Made by a program: the position numbers and the translations under genes. From Alphaproteobacteria bacterium (GTDB taxonomy: Bacteria; Pseudomonadota; Alphaproteobacteria; UBA8366; Aestuariispiraceae): a DNA stretch of 64,000 nucleotides. This document shows positions 46,146 through 54,582 of the stretch, piece by piece. Location of the stretch: the NCBI GenBank assembly GCA_024743195.1, contig JANSXE010000010.1, positions 106,971 through 170,970 of the forward strand, in the 5' to 3' direction. The notes under the pieces are model-generated. The model saw nothing but the letters and a program-made list of their open reading frames with translations, did not search any database and was not told the DNA's origin. How positions within the stretch are numbered: the stretch's first letter is position 1; each line of letters opens with the position of its first letter.

Positions 46146-46913
46146 TCAGCCGACCCGCTTCTCGATTTCGCGCCGGGCGGCCTGCAGTTCGTTCAGGAAC
46201 CGCGGCCGGCCGTCCTGCAGGACGTGCGGCGTCAGGCCCGCCATGCTGATCACCGCCGCCAGCCGGCCGCCGGCGTCCAGGATCGGGCAGGCGGCGGCCG
46301 ACAGCCCCTCCACCACATCGTCCATCGCCATCGCCCAGCCGCGCTCGCGGACGATCGTGCGCTCCGCCAGCAGCGCCTCCCGGTCGGTCTGGGAGTGCGG
46401 GGTCAGCGGGGTCAGAGGCTGCGCCAGCGCGCGCGAGGCCTCGGCGTCGGGGCTGTAGGCCAACATCACGCGCGAGGCCGCCCCGCAATTCATCGGGATC
46501 GATCCGCCGATCCGCCACCACTTCACCTCCAGCATCAACTCGTCGTGGAAGCGGTCGAGGCAGATCGCCGAGCCGTCGTGATAGATCGACAGGATGGTGG
46601 TGGTCTGGGTCGCCTTGGACAGGTCCTGCAGCACCGGCCCGGCCAGGTCGCGCAAATCGCCCCGGTCGGGCGCGGCCGAGGCGTAGCGCAGCATGGCGAG
46701 GCCCAGGCTGTAGCGCTGGGTCTGCGCGCTGTAGGCGATGAGGCCGTCCCGCATCAGGGTGTAGAGCAGCCGCCGGGTGGTGCCCTTGTCGAGCCCGGCC
46801 GCCTGCGCGATTTCCGTCAGGGTCAGATGCGGGCCGCGGGCGACGAAGGCGTCGAGGATGGCCACGGCGCGGGACACCGCCCGCACCGGCGCAATGCCGC
46901 TGGCTGACCGCAT
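46146..46913 (-). CDS. IclR-family transcriptional regulator
   Basis: A 255-residue regulator with an N-terminal winged helix (AVAILDAFVARGPHLTLTEIA and AAGLDKGTTRRLLYTLM) and a C-terminal effector domain (residues 80-250). IclR proteins sense small carboxylates and control catabolic and transport operons, so the neighbouring TRAP and hydratase genes are the likely targets. A TGTCTGG-TGACA half-palindrome at 46944-46955 lies 31 bases before its ATG. Confidence 0.9.
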   Translation of the reverse strand: MRSASGIAPVRAVSRAVAILDAFVARGPHLTLTEIAQAAGLDKGTTRRLLYTLMRDGLIAYSAQTQRYSLGLAMLRYASAAPDRGDLRDLAGPVLQDLSKATQTTTILSIYHDGSAICLDRFHDELMLEVKWWRIGGSIPMNCGAASRVMLAYSPDAEASRALAQPLTPLTPHSQTDREALLAERTIVRERGWAMAMDDVVEGLSAAACPILDAGGRLAAVISMAGLTPHVLQDGRPRFLNELQAARREIEKRVG

Positions 46914-46955
46914 GGGGGATCGCTCTCCGATGGCCTCAAAGTTTGTCTGGTGACA

Positions 46956-47633
46956 CTACGAGTCGTGCGGCGACAGGGCAAGCGGATCAGGAGACGCGGC
47001 CGCCTCGGACCCCGAATCCTCGCCGTCGCCCGCGACCAGGGCCGCCAGATCCGGCAAATGCGACAGCCCGTCGTCCGACGGCTGCATCCTGTCCAACTGG
47101 CCCGACAGCAGCAGATGGGCGTAGCCGTGCACGCTCGACCAAACCAGCAGCCGCAGGCGGTGGTCCGCCGCCTCGTCCGCGCCGACCGGCAGGAAGGGGG
47201 CGACGATCTCGCCCAACTGCCGATAGGCCGCACGGCGCGCCGCCTCGAACTCCGGGTCGGCGTGGTTCAGCGCCGCCTCGCCGAACATCAGGCGGAACAG
47301 CCCCGGATTCTGCTTGGCGAAGCGCACATAGCCGGCCCCGGCGGCGCGCAGTTTCGCCAGCTTTTCGTCGGGCGCCGCGGCGCGGTGGGCGGCCAACATG
47401 TCGTGGAAGCGCCGGAAGGCGATCGCCGCCAAGGCCGTCAGCAGCCCGTGCTTGTTGCCGAAGTGATGCGCCGGCGCGGCGTGCGACACCCCGGCCCGCG
47501 CGGCGCAGGCGCGTAAGGACAGGCCGTCCCAGCCGACCTCGTCCAGCAAGGCGATCCCCGCGCTCAAGAGAGCCGCGCGCAGATTGCCGTGATGATAGTC
47601 CCGCTTGCCCGGGGAGGCGTCGCTCGCGCTCAT
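46956..47633 (-). CDS. TetR-family transcriptional regulator
   Basis: A 225-residue regulator. The N-terminal helix-turn-helix (YHHGNLRAALLSAGIALL, LSLRACAARAGVSHAA, AHHFGNKHGLLTAL) is clear; the C-terminal ligand domain follows. Two perfect palindromes between it and the divergent ABA4-like gene strongly suggest it controls both itself and that gene. The ATG at 47631-47633 is followed by a KRDYHHG segment typical of the group. Confidence 0.92.
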   Translation of the reverse strand: MSASDASPGKRDYHHGNLRAALLSAGIALLDEVGWDGLSLRACAARAGVSHAAPAHHFGNKHGLLTALAAIAFRRFHDMLAAHRAAAPDEKLAKLRAAGAGYVRFAKQNPGLFRLMFGEAALNHADPEFEAARRAAYRQLGEIVAPFLPVGADEAADHRLRLLVWSSVHGYAHLLLSGQLDRMQPSDDGLSHLPDLAALVAGDGEDSGSEAAASPDPLALSPHDS

Positions 47634-47644
47634 GCCTCTTCCTA

Positions 47645-47661
47645 TCTTGACAGCGTCAAGA
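47645..47661. promoter_or_regulatory. TetR operator 1
   Basis: Perfect palindrome TCTTGAC-AGC-GTCAAGA, 12 bases upstream of the tetR ATG. Confidence 0.8.
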
Positions 47662-47675
47662 CCGCAAGCTAGATG

Positions 47676-47694
47676 ATCTTGACGTCGTCAAGAT
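47676..47694. promoter_or_regulatory. TetR operator 2
   Basis: Perfect palindrome ATCTTGAC-GTC-GTCAAGAT, same core as operator 1, centre-to-centre distance 32 bases (about three helical turns), 30 bases before the ABA4-like ATG. Confidence 0.82.
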
Positions 47695-47724
47695 TGGGCG
47701 GCGGAGAGACAAGGAGGGGGCGTC

Positions 47725-48174
47725 ATGCCGGTGGGGCTGTTCGGCGTGGAGTGGGAGGGGTGGTTCTCGATCGCCGGGACGCTCGCGATGGCCGGCTGGG
47801 CGATCCTGATCCTGGCGCCGCGGCGCTGGCCGCTCTTGAATGCGGTCCCGGCCTACGGCCTGCCGGCCGCCTTGAGCGGCGGTTATGCGGTGCTGGTCCT
47901 GCTCTATTTCGCGGACGCGTCGGGCGGCTACGGCAGTCTGGCCGAGGTGGCCCGGCTGTTCGAAAGCCCGCCGGTCCTGCTGGCCGGTTGGGTGCACTAC
48001 CTCGCCTTCGACCTGTTCGTCGGGGCCTGGATTGCGCGGCGCGCCGATGCGATCGCGCTCAGCCGATTGATCCAGGCGCCGATCCTGGTCGCGACCTTCC
48101 TGGTCGGGCCGCTCGGGCTCGTGCTGTATCTCGCAACCGCCGGCGCGGCGCGCCGACTCGCTCCGGAGGGATGA
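47725..48174 (+). CDS. ABA4-like (DUF4281) membrane protein
   Basis: A 149-residue protein with four membrane helices. The pattern WFSIAGTLAMAGWAILIL, then WVHYLAFDLFVGAW, and FLVGPLGLVLYLA matches the ABA4-like family (plant neoxanthin-synthesis protein homologues). The bacterial function is unknown. Preceded by AGGAGGGGG as ribosome-binding site. First gene of a two-gene operon controlled by the divergent TetR gene. Confidence 0.85.
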   Translation: MPVGLFGVEWEGWFSIAGTLAMAGWAILILAPRRWPLLNAVPAYGLPAALSGGYAVLVLLYFADASGGYGSLAEVARLFESPPVLLAGWVHYLAFDLFVGAWIARRADAIALSRLIQAPILVATFLVGPLGLVLYLATAGAARRLAPEG

Positions 48175-48177
48175 TGC

Positions 48178-49026
48178 ATGCGTTTCGCGTCCGCCCCCGC
48201 ATCCGCCGCGTCCGCCCCCGCATCCGCCGCGCCCGTCCTGGCGCCGTCGGCGCTCGGCCCCAGCCAGCGACCGCTCGCGCACGCCTCGCTTGTGATGCTG
48301 GCGCTGATCCCGCTCTGCCTGATCGCGCTCGCCGCCGACGAGCGCACGCTGAACGGCGTGTCGGTGTGGGCCAAGCCGCTGAAGTTCCAGGTCTCGCTGA
48401 TCCTGCATCTCATGACGGCCGCCGTTCTGCTCCACCTGGTGCAGCCGGCGGCGCGCAACGCCGCGACCATGCGGGCGGTCGCGCTCGTGCTGGCGGTCTG
48501 CGCGCTGCTCGAGGCCGCCTACATCACGTTGCAGGCGGCGCGCGGTCGGGCCTCGCACTTCAACTTCGAGACGCCGCTCGAGTCCGCGCTCTACAGCGCG
48601 ATGGGCGTCGGCGCGGTGCTGCTGATCGCCGGCGCCGCCTGGATCGGCGCTCTGATCCTGCGGCGCCCGGCCGACGGCGTCGGGCCCGGTCTAAGGTTGG
48701 GCGCCGGGCTGGGCTTGATCCTGGGCGCCGCGGCGACCTTCGCGGTCGCGGGATATCTCGGCAATAACGGCGGCCATTGGATCGGCGGCGCGCCGAGCGA
48801 CGTCGACGGTCTGCCGGTCCTCGGCTGGGCGCGCGACGGCGGCGATCTGCGCGTCCCGCACTTCTTCGCGACCCACCTGATGCAGGCCTTGCCGCTCGCT
48901 GGATGGGCGGCCGACCGCTGGGCGCGCAGCCGCGCGCCGGCGCTCGTCTGGGCCGCCGCCGGCCTCGGCCTCGCGCTGGTCGCCGGGACCTTCATGCAGG
49001 CGCTGGCGGGGCGCCCGTTTCTCTGA
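48178..49026 (+). CDS. Polytopic membrane protein of the ABA4 operon, unrecognised
   Basis: A 282-residue protein with about seven hydrophobic helices. I do not recognise a named family. Conserved-looking parts are GVSVWAKPLKFQVSLILHL (residues 58-77), HFNFETPLESALYSAMG and VPHFFATHLMQALPLAGW. Conserved histidines and the PHFFATH motif suggest a cofactor or metal site inside the membrane, which is inference. The first 20 residues are Ala/Pro/Ser-rich, from a 24-base tandem repeat. It starts 3 bases after the ABA4-like gene. Confidence 0.7.
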   Translation: MRFASAPASAASAPASAAPVLAPSALGPSQRPLAHASLVMLALIPLCLIALAADERTLNGVSVWAKPLKFQVSLILHLMTAAVLLHLVQPAARNAATMRAVALVLAVCALLEAAYITLQAARGRASHFNFETPLESALYSAMGVGAVLLIAGAAWIGALILRRPADGVGPGLRLGAGLGLILGAAATFAVAGYLGNNGGHWIGGAPSDVDGLPVLGWARDGGDLRVPHFFATHLMQALPLAGWAADRWARSRAPALVWAAAGLGLALVAGTFMQALAGRPFL

Positions 49027-49041
49027 CGTCAGGCTTCGGCG

Positions 49042-49842
49042 TCAGGCTTCGGCGGCGAGCTGCGCGCGGGCCGCGCCGGCCTCGCTTTCCAGCGCGCCGC
49101 GCAACGCCTCCGGCAGGCGCAGCGCGTCGCCGAGGCGCTCGAGATAGCGGCGCTCCTCGGCCGTATCCACGTCGATCGCCAGCAGCGAGACGAGATAGAG
49201 CTCGCTCGCCTGCGCCTCGTCGCGCGCGAGGCTCGCGACGGCGATCGGATCGGCCGGCGCGCTCAACTGGTCGAACAGGAAGGCCTTCTCGTCGGCGGCG
49301 AGGTCGGCGCTCGCGATCTGCTCCTGGATGCGCGCGTGCTCGGCCGCGTCGATATGGCCGTCGGCCTTGGCGGCGGAGATCATGGCGCGGATCAGGAGCA
49401 AGCGCAGGTCGCCGCCCTGGGCGTCCGAGGCCTGCGCGGGGTCGAACCCGCTGTCGGCCGGCGGCGCGGGAATGGCGTGCGGCGCGGGCGTCTGAGCCGT
49501 CGTCTGCGCCGGCGTCTTGCCGGCGGGCTGCGCCGGCGCGCCGGCCTGGTAGGTCCGATAGGCCTTGTAGGCGAGGCCCGCCGCGGCCGCGAGGCCGCCA
49601 TAGGTCAGCACCTTGCCGCCCATCTTGCGCGCCTTCTTGTTGCCGAGCATCAGGGCGACGAGCCCGCCCGCCGCCGCGCCGCCGGCCAGCCCGCCGGGGA
49701 AGGAGCCGAGCGCCTTGCCGGCCGCGTCCGCCAAGCCGCCGCCCGAAGCCCCGCCGCCCGAAGTCCCGCCGCCCGATCCGCCGCCCGATCCGCCGCCCGA
49801 TCCGCCGCCGAGAAAGCCGTCGATCAACCGGTTCACGTCCAT
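49042..49842 (-). CDS. DUF533 (TerB-like) inner-membrane protein
   Basis: A 266-residue protein. It starts MDVNRLIDGFLGGG, followed by a glycine-serine repeat (GGGSGGGSGGG) and a central hydrophobic segment (LAGGAAAGGLVALMLG). A C-terminal TerB-like helical domain (LLLIRAMISAAKADGHIDAAEH) fits DUF533. Function unknown. The GS stretch comes from repeated 12-base units around 49740-49810. It is convergent with the plus-strand membrane protein. Confidence 0.88.
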   Translation of the reverse strand: MDVNRLIDGFLGGGSGGGSGGGSGGGTSGGGASGGGLADAAGKALGSFPGGLAGGAAAGGLVALMLGNKKARKMGGKVLTYGGLAAAAGLAYKAYRTYQAGAPAQPAGKTPAQTTAQTPAPHAIPAPPADSGFDPAQASDAQGGDLRLLLIRAMISAAKADGHIDAAEHARIQEQIASADLAADEKAFLFDQLSAPADPIAVASLARDEAQASELYLVSLLAIDVDTAEERRYLERLGDALRLPEALRGALESEAGAARAQLAAEA

Positions 49843-49862
49843 CGCCTAATCCCCTGTAACCG

Positions 49863-49920
49863 CCGCCTGCGCCCGCCGCCTGCGCCCGCCGTCTGCGCCC
49901 GCCGTCTGCGCCCGCCAGCG
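49863..49920. repeat. 14-base tandem repeat upstream of the DUF533 gene
   Basis: Four copies of a 14-base unit (CTGCGCCCGCCGCC or CTGCGCCCGCCGTC) lie right before the gene. Possibly affects its leader; no ORF extends through it. Confidence 0.7.
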
Positions 49921-49987
49921 CGCCTCATCGCTATGTAGGGGGCGGAGGCGGGGATGCAACGGGCCGGGACGCGGCAATCGCGCGCGC

Positions 49988-51718
49988 TCAGACGGTTTCG
50001 GCGGTCCGGGTGGTCTCGGGATCGAGGGCGGTCATGGCCTCGTGTTGGCTCAGATAGACGCGGCCCGTCAGATGCTCCAGGAAGTCGGAGCGGGCCAGCT
50101 TGTCCATCACCGGCCCCTTGACCTCGGACAGGTGGAAGGCGACGCCGGCCGCCTTCAGCCGGTCGGCCAGCGCCTCCAGGCTCTCCAACGCGCTGGCGTC
50201 GATGTGGTTCACGGCCGAGCAGATCAGCACCACGTGGCGCACCTGCGCGTCCGCGACCGCCATGTCGTAGAGCTTGTCCTCCAGCCAGCGGGCGTTGGCG
50301 AAATAGAGGCTCTCGTCGACCCGGACGCTCAGCACGCGCGGGCTCGTCATCACCGTGTGCCGCTTGACGTTGCGGAAATGGTGGGTGCCCGGCACCTGGC
50401 CGACCACCGCCATGTGCGGCCGGGTCGAGCGGCCGAGGAACAGCAGCACCGACAGCGCGACGCCGGCGACGACGCCCGCCTCCACCCCGACGCCGAGCGT
50501 CAGCAGGATGGTCGCCGCCGAGGCCGAGAAGTCGGCCTTCGAATAGGTCCAGGTGCGCTTCAGGGTCTTGAGGTCGACCAGCGAGAGCACCGCGACCACG
50601 ATCGTCGCCGCCAGCGTCGCCTTGGGCAGCTGGTGGAACAGCGGCGTCAGCAACAGGGCGGCGAGCGCGATGCCGCCCGCGGTCAGCACGCCGGCCATCG
50701 GCGTGCGCGCGCCGGCGTCGAAATTCACGACCGAGCGCGCGAAGCCGCCCGTCACCGGATAGCCGCCGCCCAGGCTGGCCGCGATATTGGCCGCGCCCAG
50801 CCCGACCAGTTCGCGATTCGGTTCGATCCGCTCGCGCCGCTTGGCCGCCAGCGTCTGAGCGACCGAGACCGATTCCACGAAGCCGATCACCGAGATCAGG
50901 ATCGCCGCGGGAACGAGGGTCGCCCAGAGCTCCGGATCGAGCGGCGGCAGGGCGATCGCCGGGATGCCCTGCGGAATGGCGCCGACGACCGCGACCCCCG
51001 CCTGATCCAGCGCCAGCGCCTCGGTCAGTCCGATGGTGGCCAGCACGGCGGCGACCGGCCCCGCCTTGGCCAGGCTGTCCGCCAGCACGGGGCCGAGCCC
51101 GAGCCGCCGCAGCAGCGGCTTCAGATGCGTGCGCACCCAGAAGAGGAAGGCCGTCGCGCCCGCTCCGATCAGCAGGGTGGGCAGGTTCACCCGGTCGAGA
51201 TTGGGGATCAGCGAGCCCAGCAGGTCGACGAGGTTGTGCCCGCCCGCCGGCACGCCCAGGATGTGCTTCAACTGGCTGGCGGCGATCAGGAGTCCGGAGG
51301 CGGTGATGAAGCCGGAGATCACCGGGTGGCTCAACAGGCTCGCCAGGAACCCCAGCCGCAACAGCCCCAGCGCGACCAGCATGAGCCCCGACAGCCCGGC
51401 CAGCGCCAGCGCTGCGCCGATGTATTCCGGCGTCCCCGCCGCCGCCACCTGGCCGACCGCCGCCGCGGTCATCAGCGAGACCACGGCGACCGGCCCGACC
51501 GCCAGCGCGGTCGAGGAGCCGAACAGCGCATAGCCGATCAGCGGCAGCATGCTGGCGTAGAGACCCATTTCCGGCGGCAGGCCCGCCAGCAGCGCGTAGG
51601 CGAGGCTCTGCGGGATCAGCATGATGGTGACGATCACCGCCGCCAGCATGTCGCCGCGAAACGCCTCCCCGTCATAGCGCCTGAGCCAGCGCGTGCAGGG
51701 CAGCAACCGGTCGATCAT
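49988..51718 (-). CDS. SulP-family anion transporter with STAS domain
   Basis: A 576-residue protein: membrane domain with about 10-14 helices (SulP signature ALLAGLPPEMGLYASMLP near residue 40) and a C-terminal STAS domain (from about residue 440, with NHIDASALESLEALADRL). SulP proteins carry sulfate, bicarbonate or other anions. Its position as the last gene of the sulfide-oxidation operon, 49 bases after the SQR fusion, suggests it exports sulfite/sulfate or imports the sulfur oxyanion linked to it, which is inference. Confidence 0.93.
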   Translation of the reverse strand: MIDRLLPCTRWLRRYDGEAFRGDMLAAVIVTIMLIPQSLAYALLAGLPPEMGLYASMLPLIGYALFGSSTALAVGPVAVVSLMTAAAVGQVAAAGTPEYIGAALALAGLSGLMLVALGLLRLGFLASLLSHPVISGFITASGLLIAASQLKHILGVPAGGHNLVDLLGSLIPNLDRVNLPTLLIGAGATAFLFWVRTHLKPLLRRLGLGPVLADSLAKAGPVAAVLATIGLTEALALDQAGVAVVGAIPQGIPAIALPPLDPELWATLVPAAILISVIGFVESVSVAQTLAAKRRERIEPNRELVGLGAANIAASLGGGYPVTGGFARSVVNFDAGARTPMAGVLTAGGIALAALLLTPLFHQLPKATLAATIVVAVLSLVDLKTLKRTWTYSKADFSASAATILLTLGVGVEAGVVAGVALSVLLFLGRSTRPHMAVVGQVPGTHHFRNVKRHTVMTSPRVLSVRVDESLYFANARWLEDKLYDMAVADAQVRHVVLICSAVNHIDASALESLEALADRLKAAGVAFHLSEVKGPVMDKLARSDFLEHLTGRVYLSQHEAMTALDPETTRTAETV

Positions 51719-51767
51719 GGAACGCGTCTACTTTCCGAACCGTTGGGCCGATCGATCGGGCGGCGGG

Positions 51768-53465
51768 TCACGCCGCCTTCTCGGAGCCGGAGGAGGAAGC
51801 CGTCACCGTCTCCGGCTTGGCCATCCATTCCTTGCCGCGCAGCATCGCCTTCCAGTAGATCGGCGGCAGCACCTTCTCCTTCAGCAGCCAGGCCAGCCGG
51901 CTCGGCTTCTTGCCGTCGATCAGCCAGCTCGGGAAGCTGGGCAGCAGCTTGCCGCCATAGCCGAACTCCGCCAGCACGATCTTGCCGCGCTCAACCGTCA
52001 GCGGGCAGGAGCCGTAGCCGTCGTAATGCGCCACGCCGGCGCCGCGGCCCATATCGGCGAGCACGTTCTGGGCGACGATGGGCGCCTGCTTGCGCGCCGC
52101 CGCGGCGGTCTTGGCGTTGGGCGCGTTCATCGCGTCGCCCAGGCTCCAGACATTCTCGAAGCTCTTGTGGCGCAGCGTGTTCTGGTCGACGTCGACCCAG
52201 CCGGCGGCGTCGGCGAGCGGGCTCACCCGGATGAAGTCCGGCGCGCATTGCGGCGGGCAGACATGGATCATGTCGAAGCGCCGTTCGACGGTCTCCGTCT
52301 CGCCGTCGGCGTCGGTCTTGGTGAACCAGGCGGTGCGCGCCGGACCGTCGATCGCCGTGAGGTTATGGTTGAACATCAGATCGGCGCCGTACTTCTCGAC
52401 ATAATCCATCAGCGCCGGGACATAGTCCTTCACGCCGAACAGCACGCCGCCGGCGTTGTAGAAGGCGACGTCGATGTTCTTCAGCACGCCGGTGCGGAAC
52501 CAGTGGTCGGCGGAGAGATAGAGCGCCTTCTGCGGCGCGCCGGCGCATTTGATCGGCATCGGCGGCTGGGTGAAAAGGGCGGTCCCCTGCTTCAGGCCGC
52601 GCACCAGCTCCCAGGTGTAGGGGGCGAGGTCGAAGCGGTAGTTGGAGGTCACGCCGTTCTTGCCGAGCGTGTCGACCAGCCCCTCCACCTTGTGCCAGTC
52701 GAGCTTCAGGCCCGGGCAGACGATCAGCCGGTCGTAGCCGACGACCCGGCAGCCGTCGAGCACGACGGTGTTGTTCTGCGGCTCGAAGGCGGCGACGGCC
52801 GCCTTGATCCAGTGCACCTTCGTCGGCAGCACCGAAGAGAGCGTGCGCACGGTCTCGTCCGCCTCGAACACGCCGCCGCCGACCAGGGTCCAGCCCGGCT
52901 GGTAGTAGTGGATGTCGGCCGGATCGATGATCCCGACGTCGAGATCCGGCGCGCGCTCCAGAAGCGAGGCGGCGACCGAGACGCCGGCGGCGCCGGCGCC
53001 GACGATCAGCACCTGGAACTTGCGGTCGACAACGTCGCCCGGGATCTTGCCCTTGTTGGCGATGCGCCGCGCGACGCCGGCCATATCGTAGCCGGCCCCC
53101 TTGGCCTTGGTCAGGATGTCGGGGAGCGCCCGGCTCTCCGCCTGGCTCAGCGACCAGAGGGTGACCGAGCGCGTGCCCGATCGGCAATAGGCCAGGATCG
53201 GCTTGGGCGCCGCGGCGAACAGCTTGCCGAATTCGGCGGCGCTCGCGTCGGTGACCTTGCCGGTCTCGACCGGCAGGTAATGGGCCTGGAGGCCCGCCTT
53301 GCCCGCCGCCTCCTCGATCTCGTGGAACAGCGGCTGGTCGGCGCCTTCGCCGTCGGGCCGGTTGCAGATGATGGTCTTGAACCCGGCCTCCGCCAGCGCG
53401 GCGACGTCCGCCGGCGCGATCTGGGGGGAGACCGCGATCTCCTCCGTGACCTGTTTCACCTCCAT
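51768..53465 (-). CDS. Fusion: TIGR01244 phosphatase-like domain and sulfide:quinone oxidoreductase
   Basis: A 565-residue two-domain protein. Residues 1-130 are a beta-lactamase-hydrolase-like phosphatase domain (TIGR01244) with the P-loop YCRSGTRS (C94, R99). Residues 149-560 are an SQR-type flavoenzyme: FAD motif VLIVGAGAAGVSVAA, redox cysteine region KCAGAPQKALYL (C307) and CPPQC (C403, C407). SQR oxidises sulfide to polysulfide and passes electrons to quinone. The N-terminal domain may handle the sulfane sulfur. It follows a persulfide dioxygenase-like gene by 37 bases. Confidence 0.93.
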   Translation of the reverse strand: MEVKQVTEEIAVSPQIAPADVAALAEAGFKTIICNRPDGEGADQPLFHEIEEAAGKAGLQAHYLPVETGKVTDASAAEFGKLFAAAPKPILAYCRSGTRSVTLWSLSQAESRALPDILTKAKGAGYDMAGVARRIANKGKIPGDVVDRKFQVLIVGAGAAGVSVAASLLERAPDLDVGIIDPADIHYYQPGWTLVGGGVFEADETVRTLSSVLPTKVHWIKAAVAAFEPQNNTVVLDGCRVVGYDRLIVCPGLKLDWHKVEGLVDTLGKNGVTSNYRFDLAPYTWELVRGLKQGTALFTQPPMPIKCAGAPQKALYLSADHWFRTGVLKNIDVAFYNAGGVLFGVKDYVPALMDYVEKYGADLMFNHNLTAIDGPARTAWFTKTDADGETETVERRFDMIHVCPPQCAPDFIRVSPLADAAGWVDVDQNTLRHKSFENVWSLGDAMNAPNAKTAAAARKQAPIVAQNVLADMGRGAGVAHYDGYGSCPLTVERGKIVLAEFGYGGKLLPSFPSWLIDGKKPSRLAWLLKEKVLPPIYWKAMLRGKEWMAKPETVTASSSGSEKAA

Positions 53466-53502
53466 GACGCCTGTCCTCCCTTGCTCCGTCTTCGCCGCGC
53501 GA

Positions 53503-54363
53503 TCAAAGCGCGTCGAGCGGGATTTTCAGATAGCGCACGCCGTTGTCCTCCGCCGGAGGCAGATCGCCGGCGCGCATGTTGACCTGCACCGAGGGCAGGA
53601 TCAGCACGGGCATGGAAAGCTGCTTGTCCCGTTCGGTGCGCATCGCGACGAATTCGTCCTCGCTGACGCCGTCATGGACGTGGATGTTCTCCGCCTTCTC
53701 GGCGGCGACGGTCGTCTCCCAGCGGTACTCGCGACCGCCGGGGGCGTAGTCGTGGCACATGAAGAGCCGCGTCTCGGGCGGCAGCGCCAGGATCTTCTGG
53801 ATCGACTGGAAGAGTTGACGGGCGTCGCCGCCGGGGAAATCGCAGCGCGCCGTGCCGAAATCCGGCATGAACAGCGTGTCGCCGACGAAGGCCGCGTCGC
53901 CGATCACGTAGGTCGCGCAGGCCGGGGTGTGGCCGGGCGTGTGCATCACCTTGGCTTCGAGCCCGCCGATCGCGAAGCTCTCGCCGTCCTCGAACAGCCG
54001 GTCGAACTGGCGGCCGTCCGTGGCGAAGCTCTCCTCGACGTTGAAGACCGTCTTGAAGACGCCCTGCACCACATTGATGCGCGCGCCGATGCCGATCCGG
54101 CCGCCCAGCGTCTCCTTCAGATAGGGCGCGGCGGTCAGATGGTCGGCGTGGACGTGGGTCTCGAGAATCCAGTCGATCGTCAGCCCCTCGTCCTTGACGA
54201 AGGCGATCAGCGCGTCGGCCGACGCGGTCGCGGTGCGGCCGGACTTGGGGTCGTAGTCCTTCACCGAATCGATGATCGCCGCCCGTTTGCTCTCCGGGTC
54301 CCAGACCACATGGCTGGCGGTGAAGGTCTCCTCGTCGAAGAAGGTCTTGACCGTCGGGTTCAT
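53503..54363 (-). CDS. Metallo-beta-lactamase fold persulfide dioxygenase-like protein (Blh type)
   Basis: A 286-residue protein. The metal motif THVHADHL is at residues 69-76, followed by HTPGHTPACATYVIGD and GDTLFMPDFGTARCDFPGG. This matches the Blh/ETHE1 subgroup, which oxidises persulfide to sulfite using a single iron. It should work on the sulfane sulfur made by the SQR partner in the same operon. Start ATG at 54361-54363; the upstream in-frame codons are Arg/Pro-rich noise. First gene of the sulfide operon. Confidence 0.92.
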   Translation of the reverse strand: MNPTVKTFFDEETFTASHVVWDPESKRAAIIDSVKDYDPKSGRTATASADALIAFVKDEGLTIDWILETHVHADHLTAAPYLKETLGGRIGIGARINVVQGVFKTVFNVEESFATDGRQFDRLFEDGESFAIGGLEAKVMHTPGHTPACATYVIGDAAFVGDTLFMPDFGTARCDFPGGDARQLFQSIQKILALPPETRLFMCHDYAPGGREYRWETTVAAEKAENIHVHDGVSEDEFVAMRTERDKQLSMPVLILPSVQVNMRAGDLPPAEDNGVRYLKIPLDAL

Positions 54364-54481
54364 GGGGGACGCCCTCCTTGATCCTTCCGGCGTCGGGCGC
54401 CGAGGGGGCGCCGCAGGCCGGTTTGCGTTCGGTTTCATCGAAGCTGATCGCCGGGGTAGCACGCGCCGGCGGTCCTCCACA

Positions 54482-54494
54482 GTGACTAAGTCAC
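54482..54494. promoter_or_regulatory. Palindrome GTGAC-N3-GTCAC upstream of the sulfide operon
   Basis: Perfect inverted repeat, centre TAA, about 120 bases before the Blh ATG. The same arms occur at 61186-61198 before the DUF2892/YeeE genes next to a Crp/Fnr regulator. Suggests a common regulator. Confidence 0.6.
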
Positions 54495-54510
54495 GCTGGA
54501 TCGCGGCGCC

Positions 54511-54524
54511 TTGACGCGGGTCAA
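54511..54524. promoter_or_regulatory. FixK/Fnr-type box TTGAC-N4-GTCAA
   Basis: A perfect match to the TTGA-N6-TCAA anaerobox architecture of alphaproteobacterial FixK/FnrN proteins, in the gap between the ABC transporter genes and the sulfide operon. Could bring oxygen control. Symmetry and consensus only. Confidence 0.45.
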
Positions 54525-54582
54525 GCGGATTGGAGGAGGCGGATTGGAGGAGGCGGATCGGAGGGGGTGGGGCGGACCCGGG

